A DNA stretch of 64,000 bases from Salinicola acroporae (GTDB lineage: Bacteria; Pseudomonadota; Gammaproteobacteria; Pseudomonadales; Halomonadaceae). The DNA lies in assembly GCF_003206615.1 (NCBI RefSeq), contig NZ_PZJW01000011.1, forward strand, positions 79,784-143,783, written 5' to 3'. Numbering within the stretch: the stretch's first letter is position 1; the number at the start of each line of letters is the position of its first letter. Under the pieces are notes generated by a model that saw only the letters and a list, made by a program, of their open reading frames with translations, did not search any database and was not told the origin of the DNA. The position numbers and the translations under genes were made by a program. Below are positions 15,917 to 25,724 of this stretch, one piece after another.

Positions 15917-16798
15917 ATGAACCAGGATGTCGCCGTCGCCTGGGAGATCGGCGCCGAACTCGGCGAAGGCCCCATCTGGTCCGACACCCTTCGCGCCCTG
16001 GTGTTCGTCGATATTCGACGGGCCAGGCTACACGTCTATCATCCCGAAGACGGCGAGCGTCGGAGCTGGGATCTCGAGGAGGCGTGCTGCTGGCTACTGC
16101 CTCGAGAAGGGGGCGGCTTCGTTGCCGGCCTGCGCTCCGGGGTTGTCGGACTCGAACTCGACGAGCGAGGGCCTCGCATCGGCAAGCGCCTGACGCCGAT
16201 CGAATGGCTGCCGGCAGGCGACCGCCTCAACGACGCCGGCAGCGATACGCGCGGCCGCCTCTGGTTCGGCTCCATGGATGACGCCGAAAACGAGATCCGC
16301 GGCCATCTATTCCGCCTCGACAGCCGTGGCGTCACCCTGATGGACAGTAAGTATCATGTCACCAATGGCCCCGCCATCAGCCCGCACGGCGACACACTCT
16401 ACCATAACGACAGCGCGCGCCAGACCGTGTTTGCCTTCGATCTCGACGCCGACGGCGAACTGTCGAACCGTCGCGAGCACATACGGTTGGCCCCGGGCGC
16501 AGGTTACCCGGACGGCATGACCTGCGATCGCGAGGGCGGGCTGTGGATCGCGCTGTGGGACGGCGGCCGTGTCGCCCGATTCCACGCCGATGGCTCGCTG
16601 GACCGGGAGATAGCCCTCCCCGTCTCACGCCCCACTTCCTGTATCTTCGGCGGCGACGCACTGGACCGGATGTTCGTCACCTCGGCGGCGACCGGCTGCC
16701 ATGACGAGCCGCTGGCCGGTGCGCTGTTCGAGGTCGCCGTCGATATCGGCGGCATCGCCATCACACCGGTGATCCTGCCCAACGACCCGGCGCTGTAG
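15917..16798 (+). CDS. SMP-30/gluconolactonase/LRE family protein
   Basis: A 293-residue six-bladed beta-propeller lactonase. The expected metal-ligand positions are present: E17 in GEGPIW, Asn in HVTNGPAIS and Asp in GYPDGMT, plus the RLNDAGSDTRGRLWFGSM block. Such enzymes hydrolyse sugar lactones such as gluconolactone, arabinolactone or xylonolactone in the cytoplasm. GGAGAG precedes the ATG at 15917; an upstream in-frame ATG at 15854 would add residues not seen in the family. It is a single gene, divergent from the RmlD-like gene; no sugar dehydrogenase lies next to it. Confidence 0.9.
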   Translation: MNQDVAVAWEIGAELGEGPIWSDTLRALVFVDIRRARLHVYHPEDGERRSWDLEEACCWLLPREGGGFVAGLRSGVVGLELDERGPRIGKRLTPIEWLPAGDRLNDAGSDTRGRLWFGSMDDAENEIRGHLFRLDSRGVTLMDSKYHVTNGPAISPHGDTLYHNDSARQTVFAFDLDADGELSNRREHIRLAPGAGYPDGMTCDREGGLWIALWDGGRVARFHADGSLDREIALPVSRPTSCIFGGDALDRMFVTSAATGCHDEPLAGALFEVAVDIGGIAITPVILPNDPAL

Positions 16799-16808
16799 CA
16801 CGCCGGGG

Positions 16809-18896
16809 TCACCCGGCCGCGGGCGCCGCCAGCACGCGGCGGTAGAAGCCGAGGCAGACGACAACGAACACTGCCAGCCCCAGCCACCGGGCGAGACCGG
16901 CGAAACCGTCTCCGACCAGCGCTAACGGTGCCGGCGCCCCGCTCAGGCCGATGACACCGGCCAGCAGCACGCCGACCAGGCTCTCGCCGACGATCAGCCC
17001 GGAGGCGAGCAGCACGCCACGTCGACGCGGCCGCTCCGAGGTACGTTCGACGTCATCGCCCCGTGCCAGCGCACGGGCGCGGAGCCGGCGGTCGATCAGC
17101 CAGCCAAGCATGGCGCCGATCACCAGCGGCATGTTGATGCTCGGCGGCAGGTAGATGCCGATTCCCACCGCCAGCACCGGTAGGCGTGCCTTGCCCCCCC
17201 GCCGGCGCAGCCACTCGTCGACACCGATCAGGACGGCGCCGATCGCCAGGCCGATGACGATCATCGTCCATTCGAGGTCGTGGGAGAACACCCCACGCAC
17301 GATGGCGGTCATCAGCGAGGCCTGGGGCGCCCCCAGGGCCTGTCCGGGGTCCATTCCTTCCCGTGGCATTGCCCCGGCGAAGCCGTAGGCGTTGTAGAGC
17401 AGCGAGAGCACAGGCGGGATGACCAGCGCCCCAACCACGCAACCGATGATCAGCGCGACCTGCTGCCGCCATGGCGTGGCCCCCACCAGATAACCGGTCT
17501 TGAGATCCTGCAGGTTGTCGTTGGATATCGCCGCCACGGCGAGGATGACAGAGGTCACGAACAGTGCCAGCGCCGTCGGCAGCATGCGCGCCACCGCCGG
17601 GTCCAGCACGTCGAACGCATCGCTGACGGCAGTGAAGCCCAGCAATAGCAGTGACACCAGGATGACCGCCACGATACCGATGCCGGAGATCGGGCTGCTG
17701 GAAGAGCCGACCAGCCCGGCCATGTAACCGCAGGCGGCCGCGATCAGGAAGCCGAACACGCCCGCGAACAGCACGCTGCCCAGGGTCAGCGTCCAGAACG
17801 CGGCGCCGGCCAGCTGCGGTGCCGCACCGTGGAGGAAGATCGCGAAGACCACGGTCAACAGCACCAGCAGCGCTACCGTCAACGCCAGGATGATGCCCGC
17901 CGGCAGGTCGCGCTCGGTTCGCGCCTGGTCACGGAACGCGCCCTGGTCGCCGCGCATCGCCCCCAGTGACGTGCGAATGCCGATCAGCATCGGTTTGAAC
18001 AGCGTCGCCAATGTCCAGACCGCGGCGATCCCGATGGTGCCGGCGCCGATGAAGCGGACCTTGTCGGACCACAGCACCATGCCGGCATCGGCCAGCGACT
18101 GGCCTGCCTCCGCCGGGGTGATGCTGGTCAGCCAGGGGACCGCGATCCCCCAGGCGATCAGCGTCCCGATCAGCATTGCCACGCCGCCGACGATGCCGAC
18201 CAGGTAGCCGGCGCCGACCAGCGCCAGCGAAAATCCGGTCGAGAGCTGGAACGCCGCGCGGCCGACCGAGAACCACACGCTGATGCTATCCGCCAGCACC
18301 CGCAAGCCGCCGCTGGCGATCGAGAAGCCGGCCGCAACGATGCCACCCAGCAGAATCTCCCGGGCACCGGGCTCATCCTTGGCGCCACCGGCGCCACGCT
18401 GACCGTCATCGGCGGCACGGGCCGCGTCCGGCGTGGTCGCATCGCGGCTGCCGACCTCGAGAATCTCGGCTGCGGCGATCCCCTCCGGATAGGGCAGATC
18501 GCTCTGTACCACCATCACCCGGCGCAGCGGGATCGTATAGAGCACCCCGAGGATGCCGCCGATGGCGCAGATCGCCGTGGTCTGCCAGAAAGGAAAGCCC
18601 TGCCAATAGCCGATCATCAAGAGCCCCGGCAGCACGAAGATGATCGCGGAGAGCGTTCCCGCCGCCGAGGCCTGGGTCTGGACCATGTTGTTTTCGAGCT
18701 TGTTGGCGCCGGCCACGCGTCGCAGCACGGCCATGGAGATGACCGCGGCGGGAATCGCCGAGGCGAAGGTAAGCCCGACCTTGAGCCCCAGGTAGACGTT
18801 GGAGGCGGTGAACAGCAGGGTGATGACGGCGCCCAGCACCACGCCTCGCAGCGTCAGCTCGGGCAGACCGGCGTCATCGGGGATACGTTGTGGCAT
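16809..18896 (-). CDS. OPT-family oligopeptide transporter
   Basis: A 695-residue integral membrane protein with about 14-16 hydrophobic segments and the family blocks SNVYLGLKVGLTFASAIPAAV near the N-terminus (within residues 32-52) and NDNLQDLKTG near residue 460. OPT proteins are proton-coupled importers of oligopeptides or metal chelates; the substrate cannot be read from sequence. A hydrophilic loop rich in Ala, Asp and Gly lies at about residues 155-180. It is the only gene of its unit, 191 bp downstream of pgaD on the same strand. Confidence 0.93.
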   Translation of the reverse strand: MPQRIPDDAGLPELTLRGVVLGAVITLLFTASNVYLGLKVGLTFASAIPAAVISMAVLRRVAGANKLENNMVQTQASAAGTLSAIIFVLPGLLMIGYWQGFPFWQTTAICAIGGILGVLYTIPLRRVMVVQSDLPYPEGIAAAEILEVGSRDATTPDAARAADDGQRGAGGAKDEPGAREILLGGIVAAGFSIASGGLRVLADSISVWFSVGRAAFQLSTGFSLALVGAGYLVGIVGGVAMLIGTLIAWGIAVPWLTSITPAEAGQSLADAGMVLWSDKVRFIGAGTIGIAAVWTLATLFKPMLIGIRTSLGAMRGDQGAFRDQARTERDLPAGIILALTVALLVLLTVVFAIFLHGAAPQLAGAAFWTLTLGSVLFAGVFGFLIAAACGYMAGLVGSSSSPISGIGIVAVILVSLLLLGFTAVSDAFDVLDPAVARMLPTALALFVTSVILAVAAISNDNLQDLKTGYLVGATPWRQQVALIIGCVVGALVIPPVLSLLYNAYGFAGAMPREGMDPGQALGAPQASLMTAIVRGVFSHDLEWTMIVIGLAIGAVLIGVDEWLRRRGGKARLPVLAVGIGIYLPPSINMPLVIGAMLGWLIDRRLRARALARGDDVERTSERPRRRGVLLASGLIVGESLVGVLLAGVIGLSGAPAPLALVGDGFAGLARWLGLAVFVVVCLGFYRRVLAAPAAG

Positions 18897-19087
18897 GGAG
18901 ACACTCTTGAGGTGGAAGGCCGGCCCAGGATCGAGGCGCCACCGTGGTCATCGGGGCAACCTTCATCCGTGGAAACTGGCAGCACAGGCGAATCGTTAGA
19001 TGGCTATCTAGATGGCCATTCTAGAAGTCCCGCGCTTTTGCGTCGAGGCTGCCGGGCTCACCCGGGCGGGGATCTAGAGCCCCCCTC

Positions 19088-19549
19088 TTACCGCGCCTCG
19101 GTGATGTTGCCCTGGGCATCATGGGTGAGTGTCACCCGGCGATGGCGCTGGAGCTCGGTCACCTGGTCCGAATTCATGCCGAACGAGAGCGCCAGCCGCT
19201 CGGAAGTCAGCGGCAGCGCTGGCTGGCGCCGATCGGCGTGCCGGAAGCGGCGGTAGTTGTAGAACGCCCATACCAGCAGCGTGGCCCCCGCGAGCACCGT
19301 GATGAACGCGTAGAGTGTCAGCGACGCCCAGCTATGGTCATGGCTGTCGATCACATAGGACTCGAACCGCCCGGCCCCGAAGATCCAGCCGCCAACCGTC
19401 GCCAGCGGTAGCAGCAGATAGAGCCACAGCAACCAGCCGATGCCCGCCAGCAGCGCGAATACACTGCGCTGGCGCCGTGATTGCAGGTCGGGACGGTGGA
19501 TGATTCGAGGCAGCCCGGCGGCCCCTCGCTGGCTGTTCGCCTTCGCCAT
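19088..19549 (-). CDS. pgaD: Poly-beta-1,6-N-acetylglucosamine synthesis accessory protein PgaD
   Basis: A 153-residue inner-membrane protein with two transmembrane segments (about residues 33-53 and 76-96) and the IIHRPDLQSRRQR segment near the N-terminus. PgaD partners PgaC to form the polymerase; in E. coli the PgaC-PgaD pair is activated by c-di-GMP. AGGAGAG stands before the ATG at 19549. It is the last gene of the operon, 14 bp after pgaC. The identity rests on position, length and topology more than on sequence. Confidence 0.85.
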   Translation of the reverse strand: MAKANSQRGAAGLPRIIHRPDLQSRRQRSVFALLAGIGWLLWLYLLLPLATVGGWIFGAGRFESYVIDSHDHSWASLTLYAFITVLAGATLLVWAFYNYRRFRHADRRQPALPLTSERLALSFGMNSDQVTELQRHRRVTLTHDAQGNITEAR

Positions 19550-19563
19550 ATCGAGCTCTCCTG

Positions 19564-20850
19564 TCAGGGTTGGATACCGCGGTCCGGGCTGTTCCAGCGC
19601 GCCCGCTGACGCCGAGAGGCCAGCAGGGTCCTGGGCACGGCGACCACTGCCGTGAGCGTCGATAGCACCCAGTAGAGCAGCGGATACCAGATGACCCAGA
19701 AGTAGTGGCGGAGAAAGCCCGCACGTTCGTAGCGCTGGTCGATGCTCAGACTGACCAGGAACTGGATCAGGCAGGTGGCACCCAGCAGCAGGCCGTTCCA
19801 CTGCGGCAACAGCGTTGCGATCTGCCAGCGTGGCGGCAGCGGCACGAACCAGCCGATACAGAACAGCACGGCGATGGCCAGCATGACGTAGGCCCACACC
19901 AGGCTGGTGAGATACTCCAGCGCAACCCCCCAGAAGCGGCGCTGGCGCCAGGCCAGCAGTCGCCCGCCGTAACGTAGCATCACCTCGACACCACCCTGGG
20001 CCCAGCGCAGGCGCTGCTGCCACAGCCCCTTGAGGGTTTCCGGCATATAGATGTAGCAGAGCGCCTCTGGCTCGAAGCGGATGTCCCAGTGATGGATCTG
20101 GAGACGCCACGAGACATCGATGTCCTCGGTGACCATATCGGCACGCCAGTAGCCGATGCTGTCCAGCGCCGCCCGGTTGAAGCCCGTGATCACGCCGGAG
20201 ACGGTGAAGATGCGCCCGTAGGTGCGCTGCGCCCGCTTGATCAGGCCGATGATCGAGGAGAACTCGCCCACCTGGATCTTGCCCAGCAGCGTCGAGCGGT
20301 TGAGGATTCGCGGGTTGCCGGTCACTGCGCCGACGCGCGGTCCCCCGGTCAGATGCTGCATCATCCAGTAGACGGCGAAGGGATGGAGGAGCGCATCACC
20401 ATCGATGCAGACGAGATAATCCGAAGGCGCCGCCAGCGCACCGGCGCGCAGCGCCACCGCCTTGCCTTGATTGGTCGCGAAATGGATCACACGCAGCCGC
20501 TCGTACTTCTCGGCCAGGCGATCGAGGATCTCGCCGGTCTCATCGTGGCTACCGTCGTTGATGGCGATGACGTCGAACCGCGGGTAGCGCGTCGCCAAGG
20601 CGTAGCGAATCGTCTGCTCGACCTGATCCGCTTCGTCGAAACAGGGCACCACGATGCTGACGTGAGGGGAATCGGGGCCCAAGGTCTCGAGTCTTGGCGT
20701 CATGTCCTTGCCCCGCTCGCGGCGAAGATAGAACCAGAGGCCACCGATGATCCACATCCAGGCCATGAAGATCGGGTAGTAAAAGGCAAAACCGAACATC
20801 ACGTCCCGCCAATCGATGGCCGAGACCCAGGCTTCGATATCGACGATCAT
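19564..20850 (-). CDS. pgaC: Poly-beta-1,6-N-acetylglucosamine synthase PgaC (GT2)
   Basis: A 428-residue processive family-2 glycosyltransferase that polymerises N-acetylglucosamine from UDP-GlcNAc at the inner membrane. It has an N-terminal membrane segment (about 22-45), the nucleotide-binding block VSIVVPCFDE, the DxD motif CIDGDA, the acceptor-site TED (MVTEDIDVSW), the QRLRW motif, and four C-terminal membrane segments. The ATG at 20850 overlaps the pgaB stop by four bases (ATGA), so a longer reading from further upstream is not needed. Confidence 0.96.
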   Translation of the reverse strand: MIVDIEAWVSAIDWRDVMFGFAFYYPIFMAWMWIIGGLWFYLRRERGKDMTPRLETLGPDSPHVSIVVPCFDEADQVEQTIRYALATRYPRFDVIAINDGSHDETGEILDRLAEKYERLRVIHFATNQGKAVALRAGALAAPSDYLVCIDGDALLHPFAVYWMMQHLTGGPRVGAVTGNPRILNRSTLLGKIQVGEFSSIIGLIKRAQRTYGRIFTVSGVITGFNRAALDSIGYWRADMVTEDIDVSWRLQIHHWDIRFEPEALCYIYMPETLKGLWQQRLRWAQGGVEVMLRYGGRLLAWRQRRFWGVALEYLTSLVWAYVMLAIAVLFCIGWFVPLPPRWQIATLLPQWNGLLLGATCLIQFLVSLSIDQRYERAGFLRHYFWVIWYPLLYWVLSTLTAVVAVPRTLLASRRQRARWNSPDRGIQP

Positions 20851-22991
20851 GGTTGACTCCGAAGACGAGAGGTCGAGTAGGGGAATTCGTTGAGGCTCAT
20901 GCCCTCGAACGTGGGCTGGAAGGCCGGCATGCCGGTGATGAAGTCGTCCGGGTAGTAGGCGAGGTTCAGCCCGCCCCGGCGCACCAACTGATGCATCCAC
21001 GCCTTGAAGCGCCCAGGCTCGATCCAGCGATCCCGTGCCCAGTCGTAGGCCTGCAGCTCGAATACCGTCTTCCTGAGCCCCATGGGCTGGCGCATCACCT
21101 GGTCGACCAGGTCATCCAGCCAGCGGCTGGCGGAGCGGTCATCGCGTGCCATGTCCGCGTCGTCGAGGTAGGGCATCGCCATCAGCGCCACCTCGTCGTA
21201 GTTGTCGAGGAAAGGACCCAGCGCCTGGGCAAAGCGCGACTCGGCAGTGGGGTCGAGCACGACCCGCGCGTAGATATTGCGCGCCACCCGGAAACGGTTG
21301 CTGAGATTGGCGTACTCGCGCGCGGCGGCGACCGCCTGATGACTGAAGTCGATCAGCGCCCGGGTCTTGTCACGCGCACTCAGGTCGCAGTCGGTAAGCG
21401 CCCGCTGACCGCCGGGCCAGCGCGCCGCGGGATCGCAGGCCTGAGCATCTTCGTTTGCGGCGAGATAGGCGTCATCGTGAATCAGGATGCCGTCGATCCC
21501 CGGGGTGTTGCGGGCCAGATCGCCATAGATCCCGCGAACGAGCGCCAGTACAGCCGGGCGGAACGGACTCAGCCGGCGGTAGTCGCGATCGGCGATCCGG
21601 CTCTTGCCGTCGCTCCCCCTGGCTCGCACCGCCAGTTGCTGCTGACGTTCGGCGTCGGGCAGGTCGAAGGCGAGCAGCGGTAACCAGGCGTAGACATCGA
21701 CCCCGGCCCGGGTCTTGAGCTGCCAGGCGACACGGTTGAACAGATCGGCGCGCATCGGCAGGTAGTCGTTGGGGAAGTAAAGTGCCGAAGCGGTGCCATC
21801 GCCATCCGGATCGGCAAAGGCCTGCAGATAGACCGTGCGCACCTGCATGGCCTGAATCCGGTCCAGCAACGCGCCGAGATTGGCATTGACCTGTTCGGGG
21901 TCGGGATCATAGAGATAGTCGAGGTCGACCTGCACGGCCCGTTGAATGCGCCTGGGCGGATCGACGGTCTGCGCGACCTGGGATTCTACGGCCACCGGAT
22001 CGGGATCATCCATCACCAGGAAGCGACCGAAATCGGGTCCGCTCGATGGGGTCGAGAGACGCTGATCACCGAGACTGAAGGTGAACCGGTAGCCCGCCTC
22101 TCTCGCTATCTTTTCGGTAACGGGGTTGGTCGCGCCGTAGGGCCAGACCAGGGTGCGTGGCCGAACCCCGGTGTGCCGCTCGATGATCTCGGCGCTGCGG
22201 ACCAGGTCGGCGTGAACGCGCCGCCGGTAATCGGCCTCGCTCTCGTACGCGCCACTGGCGGCATCGTAGCGTCGTGTCAGCGCCGCGGGTTCGACGTTAC
22301 CCTGCGGATTGGCGAGGATGCCGTGGTGGAGGTCATCGGTGTGCGAAGCCACTTCCACCAGCCCCGAGGCCTGCATCTCGCGGACCTGGTCCCAACCCAC
22401 GAAACCCTCTGCCCCTCTCTCGCGACCGTTGTAGAGAACTTCGTCCGCGGCCCCGCCGCCGTCGCCGCCGATGACCGCCCCCTCCTCGAGCTGCGAGGCC
22501 ACCGGATCGGTAGCGGCAGCCGCCACCCTGTCGCCACGCCCGACCCGCTCGATCCAGTCGGTCTCCACCGCGAACAGCGCCGGATAGCCGAAAGCCCGTA
22601 GCAGCGGGAAGACGCGGCTGTAGAAGCTCGCCAGCCCGTCGTCGAAGCTCAGCAGCACCGCGTTGGGAGGCAGCGGCCGCCTGCCTTCCCGAGCCGCCTC
22701 GATGTCGTCCAGGGAGATCGAGTGCCAATCGTTGGCCGCCAGCCAGTCGAACAGCGACGCCAGACGCTCGGTGCTGATGGCGTAAGGGTCACGATCCACG
22801 GCGGGCCGGGTATCGTCCCGAACATCATGAAACCCGAGCGTCACGAAATGACCGGCGGGGATCTGCAGCGTCGTCACGTCCCCTGGCAGGCTGGCCAGCG
22901 GCTGAGATGACGGCGCTCCCTGGGCCTGCGCTGCCGTCGACAGCGTGCCCAGTAGCGCAACCAGCGCGAAATGGAGCAGGGTCGATCGCAT
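20847..22991 (-). CDS. pgaB: Poly-beta-1,6-N-acetylglucosamine N-deacetylase PgaB
   Basis: A 714-residue periplasmic protein. The N-terminal polysaccharide deacetylase domain has FHDVRDD (54-60), SFDD (115-118) and the metal-binding SHTDDLHHG; the C-terminal half is the GHL13-like PNAG-binding/hydrolase domain starting at about residue 350 with the strand VRTVYLQAF and a GILIHDDAYL segment. It partially deacetylates PNAG before export. The signal peptide ends AAQAQG, a signal-peptidase I site; no lipobox cysteine is present, unlike E. coli PgaB. The ATG at 22991 shares one base with the pgaA stop (TGATG) and has GAGGGAG upstream; a GTG lies one codon earlier. Confidence 0.95.
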   Translation of the reverse strand: MRSTLLHFALVALLGTLSTAAQAQGAPSSQPLASLPGDVTTLQIPAGHFVTLGFHDVRDDTRPAVDRDPYAISTERLASLFDWLAANDWHSISLDDIEAAREGRRPLPPNAVLLSFDDGLASFYSRVFPLLRAFGYPALFAVETDWIERVGRGDRVAAAATDPVASQLEEGAVIGGDGGGAADEVLYNGRERGAEGFVGWDQVREMQASGLVEVASHTDDLHHGILANPQGNVEPAALTRRYDAASGAYESEADYRRRVHADLVRSAEIIERHTGVRPRTLVWPYGATNPVTEKIAREAGYRFTFSLGDQRLSTPSSGPDFGRFLVMDDPDPVAVESQVAQTVDPPRRIQRAVQVDLDYLYDPDPEQVNANLGALLDRIQAMQVRTVYLQAFADPDGDGTASALYFPNDYLPMRADLFNRVAWQLKTRAGVDVYAWLPLLAFDLPDAERQQQLAVRARGSDGKSRIADRDYRRLSPFRPAVLALVRGIYGDLARNTPGIDGILIHDDAYLAANEDAQACDPAARWPGGQRALTDCDLSARDKTRALIDFSHQAVAAAREYANLSNRFRVARNIYARVVLDPTAESRFAQALGPFLDNYDEVALMAMPYLDDADMARDDRSASRWLDDLVDQVMRQPMGLRKTVFELQAYDWARDRWIEPGRFKAWMHQLVRRGGLNLAYYPDDFITGMPAFQPTFEGMSLNEFPYSTSRLRSQP

Positions 22992-25207
22992 CACAGCACT
23001 CCCTCGAAACCTAGCTGTCCGAACCAGCGCGCTTCGCGCTCGCCCTCGTACTCATGACTGCCCCAGCCGACGCCGTAGTTGATCGACCAGGTCCGCGTCA
23101 GTTGCCAGACGTGGCCGTAGCGGGCGTCGTAGCCCGGCGCGCTACCGTAGCCGCGTTCCCACTCGGAGGCCGTGCCAAGCGAGACGTTCTGGGTGAAGGC
23201 GTGGTCGTAGCGCCGCCAGGTCAGCCAGTCGTGTTCGAGAGTCACTCCGGCGGAGCGGGTATCCGCGGGGCTGTAGTAATCCGTTTCGCTCTGGCTGTTG
23301 TGCTCGGCGGAGAGCGAGCCGCGCAGTCGGGTCCGATGATGCGCACTAGCCTGCACGCGCTGGGACAGCCCGGCGGTGACGTCGCTGCGCAGGTTGCCGT
23401 CGCTGATGTCCAGTGCGCCCAGCGTCAGCGTCGCCTGACGCGACTCGTTCTGGCGCCAGGTCACCTGCGCCTGGTAGAGGCGTCCCTCTCGATCGCTGCG
23501 CTCAGCGCGTAGCGGGGTCTCCGGCGACTGGAACTGGGTCAGCAACTGGTACTGCCAACGATCGTCGAGCCACTGCGACCAGCCGAGCTCGACGCCGGGA
23601 TCGTCGCTGGCGTTCTCGCCACTCACGCCGGCCCACCAGTGCCGGCGCAACCATCGGCGTTCGATGCCGACACCCCAGCGACTCCGGCGCTCGGCGCCAC
23701 CGTCGTAATCGCCCCAGCGCCAGGATTGTTCGATGTAGGCGCGGTAGCCATCCTCGTGCCAGGGCGAATTGAGGCGCAGCCGGTATTCACCGTCGCGGCT
23801 GCCGTTGACGGCGCTCCCGCCGCGAGAGCGACCGAAGCTGCCCTCCCCCTCGAGGGAGAAGTGCTGACGATCCTGCCATTCGAGATGGTTGCGCCGAATC
23901 GCGCTGTCGGTGGGAAACTGCGACACCAAGGGTTCGATAGTGCGGTGCCAGCGCGGGAAGTTCTCGAGGTCCTGGGCATTCTCGGCAATATTGAGCCGCG
24001 TGGCCTGATCCCTGGGCGCATAGGCCGCTGCCAGTTCGGCGGTCGACTGCGCCTGTTCGTACCAGCCTCTCGAACGCTGTGCGGTGGACAGCCCATTGAT
24101 CACGTCGGTGTTGCGCGGCGCCTGCCGATAAAGCGCACGGGCCCGGTCGAGAGCCTCTCCATCATGACGACGATAGGTGGCATCCAGCACCCGCAGGCGG
24201 TCGACCTCGCTGCGCTCCCAATTGGGCACCGGAGGCGTCTTGGGATTCGGCCGCGAGCGCCAGATCGGAGTGTCGGCGTCCAACCGGGCGAGCACCTTGG
24301 CCGCGGCGTCGTACTCTTCGCTCTCGATCAGGGCGTAGTAGTAGCCGGTCCGCACTGCCAACGGTGGCTGTGCGCCCGACTCGATCACCTCGCGATAGAG
24401 GCGTGCGGCCTGCACCGGCTGCCGGCGAGCCAGATAGGCATCGGCAACGGCGGCCCTGGCGTAGACCGGCACATCGACCGATTCACGCTGCAGCGCCTGA
24501 TAATCGGCAACCACCGCCTCGAAGCGGTTCAACTGGCGCAGCACCACCAGTCGATCGACGCGGGTCCGGTGGCCGGCGTCGCTGCCGAGAGGGAAGCGTT
24601 CCAGATTGGCATTCAGGGTATCGAGCGACGCGGTCAGGGCCGCATTACGCGCTCCGTAGCGCTGCCGCCGCTCGTGACGCGCCTGCTCCTGCACCCCATT
24701 GCGGATCCGGGCCGTCGCGACATCGGCCCGAAACCGATTCTGCGTGGCCTGCGGCCACTCGGGCCGATAGCGCTTGCGTAACCGCTCGGCGCGGCGATAG
24801 GCCCCAAGATTGGACAGGCTGGAGATCATCGTCTGGAGGGCCTGGCGATTGTCCGGGGCATACGTCAGCACTCGCTGCGCCAGTTGCAGCGCAATGGCCG
24901 GATGCCCCTGCTGACGCTGGCGTTCCGCAATACCGGCCAGATCGTCGGCATTGGGCCGCCCCGACGGCCCTGGCCGCACGTCTTCGCCATAGGCCGACGC
25001 CGGCGCCTCGGCGGGCGGCAAGCGCCCATCCGGAAAGCGCTCGGCTGCCTGGGCTGAATAGACGAAGAGCGACAGCAGGCAGAGTGCGAGCGGTAATCGA
25101 GTTGAACAGGCGCGGCAGCGACCGCTGCCGGCGGCGTTCGGCCTCGTCGAGAAGCCAAAGCCTTCGCCGGCCTTCGCGACTCGGCCGCGGAAGCGAGATA
25201 TTCGCAT
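22991..25207 (-). CDS. pgaA: Poly-beta-1,6-N-acetylglucosamine export porin PgaA
   Basis: A 738-residue outer-membrane protein. A signal peptide with an unusually long basic n-region has its hydrophobic core at about residues 38-50 and ends AQAAE. TPR-like helical repeats fill the periplasmic half, and a C-terminal beta-barrel of ~300 residues with alternating aromatic strands ends in FEGVL. It exports deacetylated PNAG. No good ribosome-binding site stands before the ATG at 25207, so a later start is possible. It is the first gene of pgaABCD. Confidence 0.93.
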   Translation of the reverse strand: MRISRFRGRVAKAGEGFGFSTRPNAAGSGRCRACSTRLPLALCLLSLFVYSAQAAERFPDGRLPPAEAPASAYGEDVRPGPSGRPNADDLAGIAERQRQQGHPAIALQLAQRVLTYAPDNRQALQTMISSLSNLGAYRRAERLRKRYRPEWPQATQNRFRADVATARIRNGVQEQARHERRQRYGARNAALTASLDTLNANLERFPLGSDAGHRTRVDRLVVLRQLNRFEAVVADYQALQRESVDVPVYARAAVADAYLARRQPVQAARLYREVIESGAQPPLAVRTGYYYALIESEEYDAAAKVLARLDADTPIWRSRPNPKTPPVPNWERSEVDRLRVLDATYRRHDGEALDRARALYRQAPRNTDVINGLSTAQRSRGWYEQAQSTAELAAAYAPRDQATRLNIAENAQDLENFPRWHRTIEPLVSQFPTDSAIRRNHLEWQDRQHFSLEGEGSFGRSRGGSAVNGSRDGEYRLRLNSPWHEDGYRAYIEQSWRWGDYDGGAERRSRWGVGIERRWLRRHWWAGVSGENASDDPGVELGWSQWLDDRWQYQLLTQFQSPETPLRAERSDREGRLYQAQVTWRQNESRQATLTLGALDISDGNLRSDVTAGLSQRVQASAHHRTRLRGSLSAEHNSQSETDYYSPADTRSAGVTLEHDWLTWRRYDHAFTQNVSLGTASEWERGYGSAPGYDARYGHVWQLTRTWSINYGVGWGSHEYEGEREARWFGQLGFEGVL

Positions 25208-25617
25208 TACAGGACAGGACCACCGTTATTTCCGTTAACACTCTGTTGCGAGAGCACTCAAATCCGTTGAGTGGGTGCTAAAAAGCCAGGCCAAACTAGA
25301 GCTAAAATGGCGGTCTTACAAATTAGTAAATATTGATATATCTGATTCTTTCATTGGCTTGCAAGATCGGCAAAAGCCAACCTGCCAGGACAATGCCTTA
25401 GTAGAAAAGATGAAAATTATTTTTAGGCAATTGATTTACAAGACAATTTATCGTCCGCTCAAGTCATGGGCGCTGGGTCATGGCGAGGAAAGCGCCCGCC
25501 AGCGCGCCGAGCGACGGGACCAGATTGGACGATAGCGCTCGCTGTCACACCGGTACCCGGCCGAAAGGTCGTTTTTCACCTACAGGTTTTTCCGCGATGG
25601 CTTACACCCATAACGCA
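25208..25617. other. AT-rich region upstream of pgaA
   Basis: About 410 bp without a convincing gene. Roughly 25270-25450 is strikingly AT-rich compared with the rest of the window and contains a 7-bp inverted repeat, TTGGCTT (25354-25360) and AAGCCAA (25374-25380). It probably holds the pga promoter and silencer or activator sites, or is DNA of foreign origin. A plus-strand frame from 25275 to 25535 has no family match. Confidence 0.6.
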
Positions 25618-25640
25618 AGCGCCCCGCAAGGCGGGGCGCT
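25618..25640. terminator. Strong hairpin, possible terminator
   Basis: AGCGCCCCGC (25618-25627) and GCGGGGCGCT (25631-25640) form a perfect 10-bp stem with loop AAG. There is no T-run on either side, so termination is uncertain; it lies ~210 bp past the ssb stop. Confidence 0.45.
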
Positions 25641-25724
25641 CTGATGACGGCCGGTGCGGCGCGCCAGGGGATCACTGGCTCGATACCCGCAAGGGCGAGC
25701 CGTTGGACGCTGGTACCCGAGCCC

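Noticed and set aside
25275..25535. Small plus-strand frame in the AT-rich region before pgaA
   Set aside because: No ribosome-binding site of note, mixed composition (AT-rich first half, GC-rich second half) and no family match.
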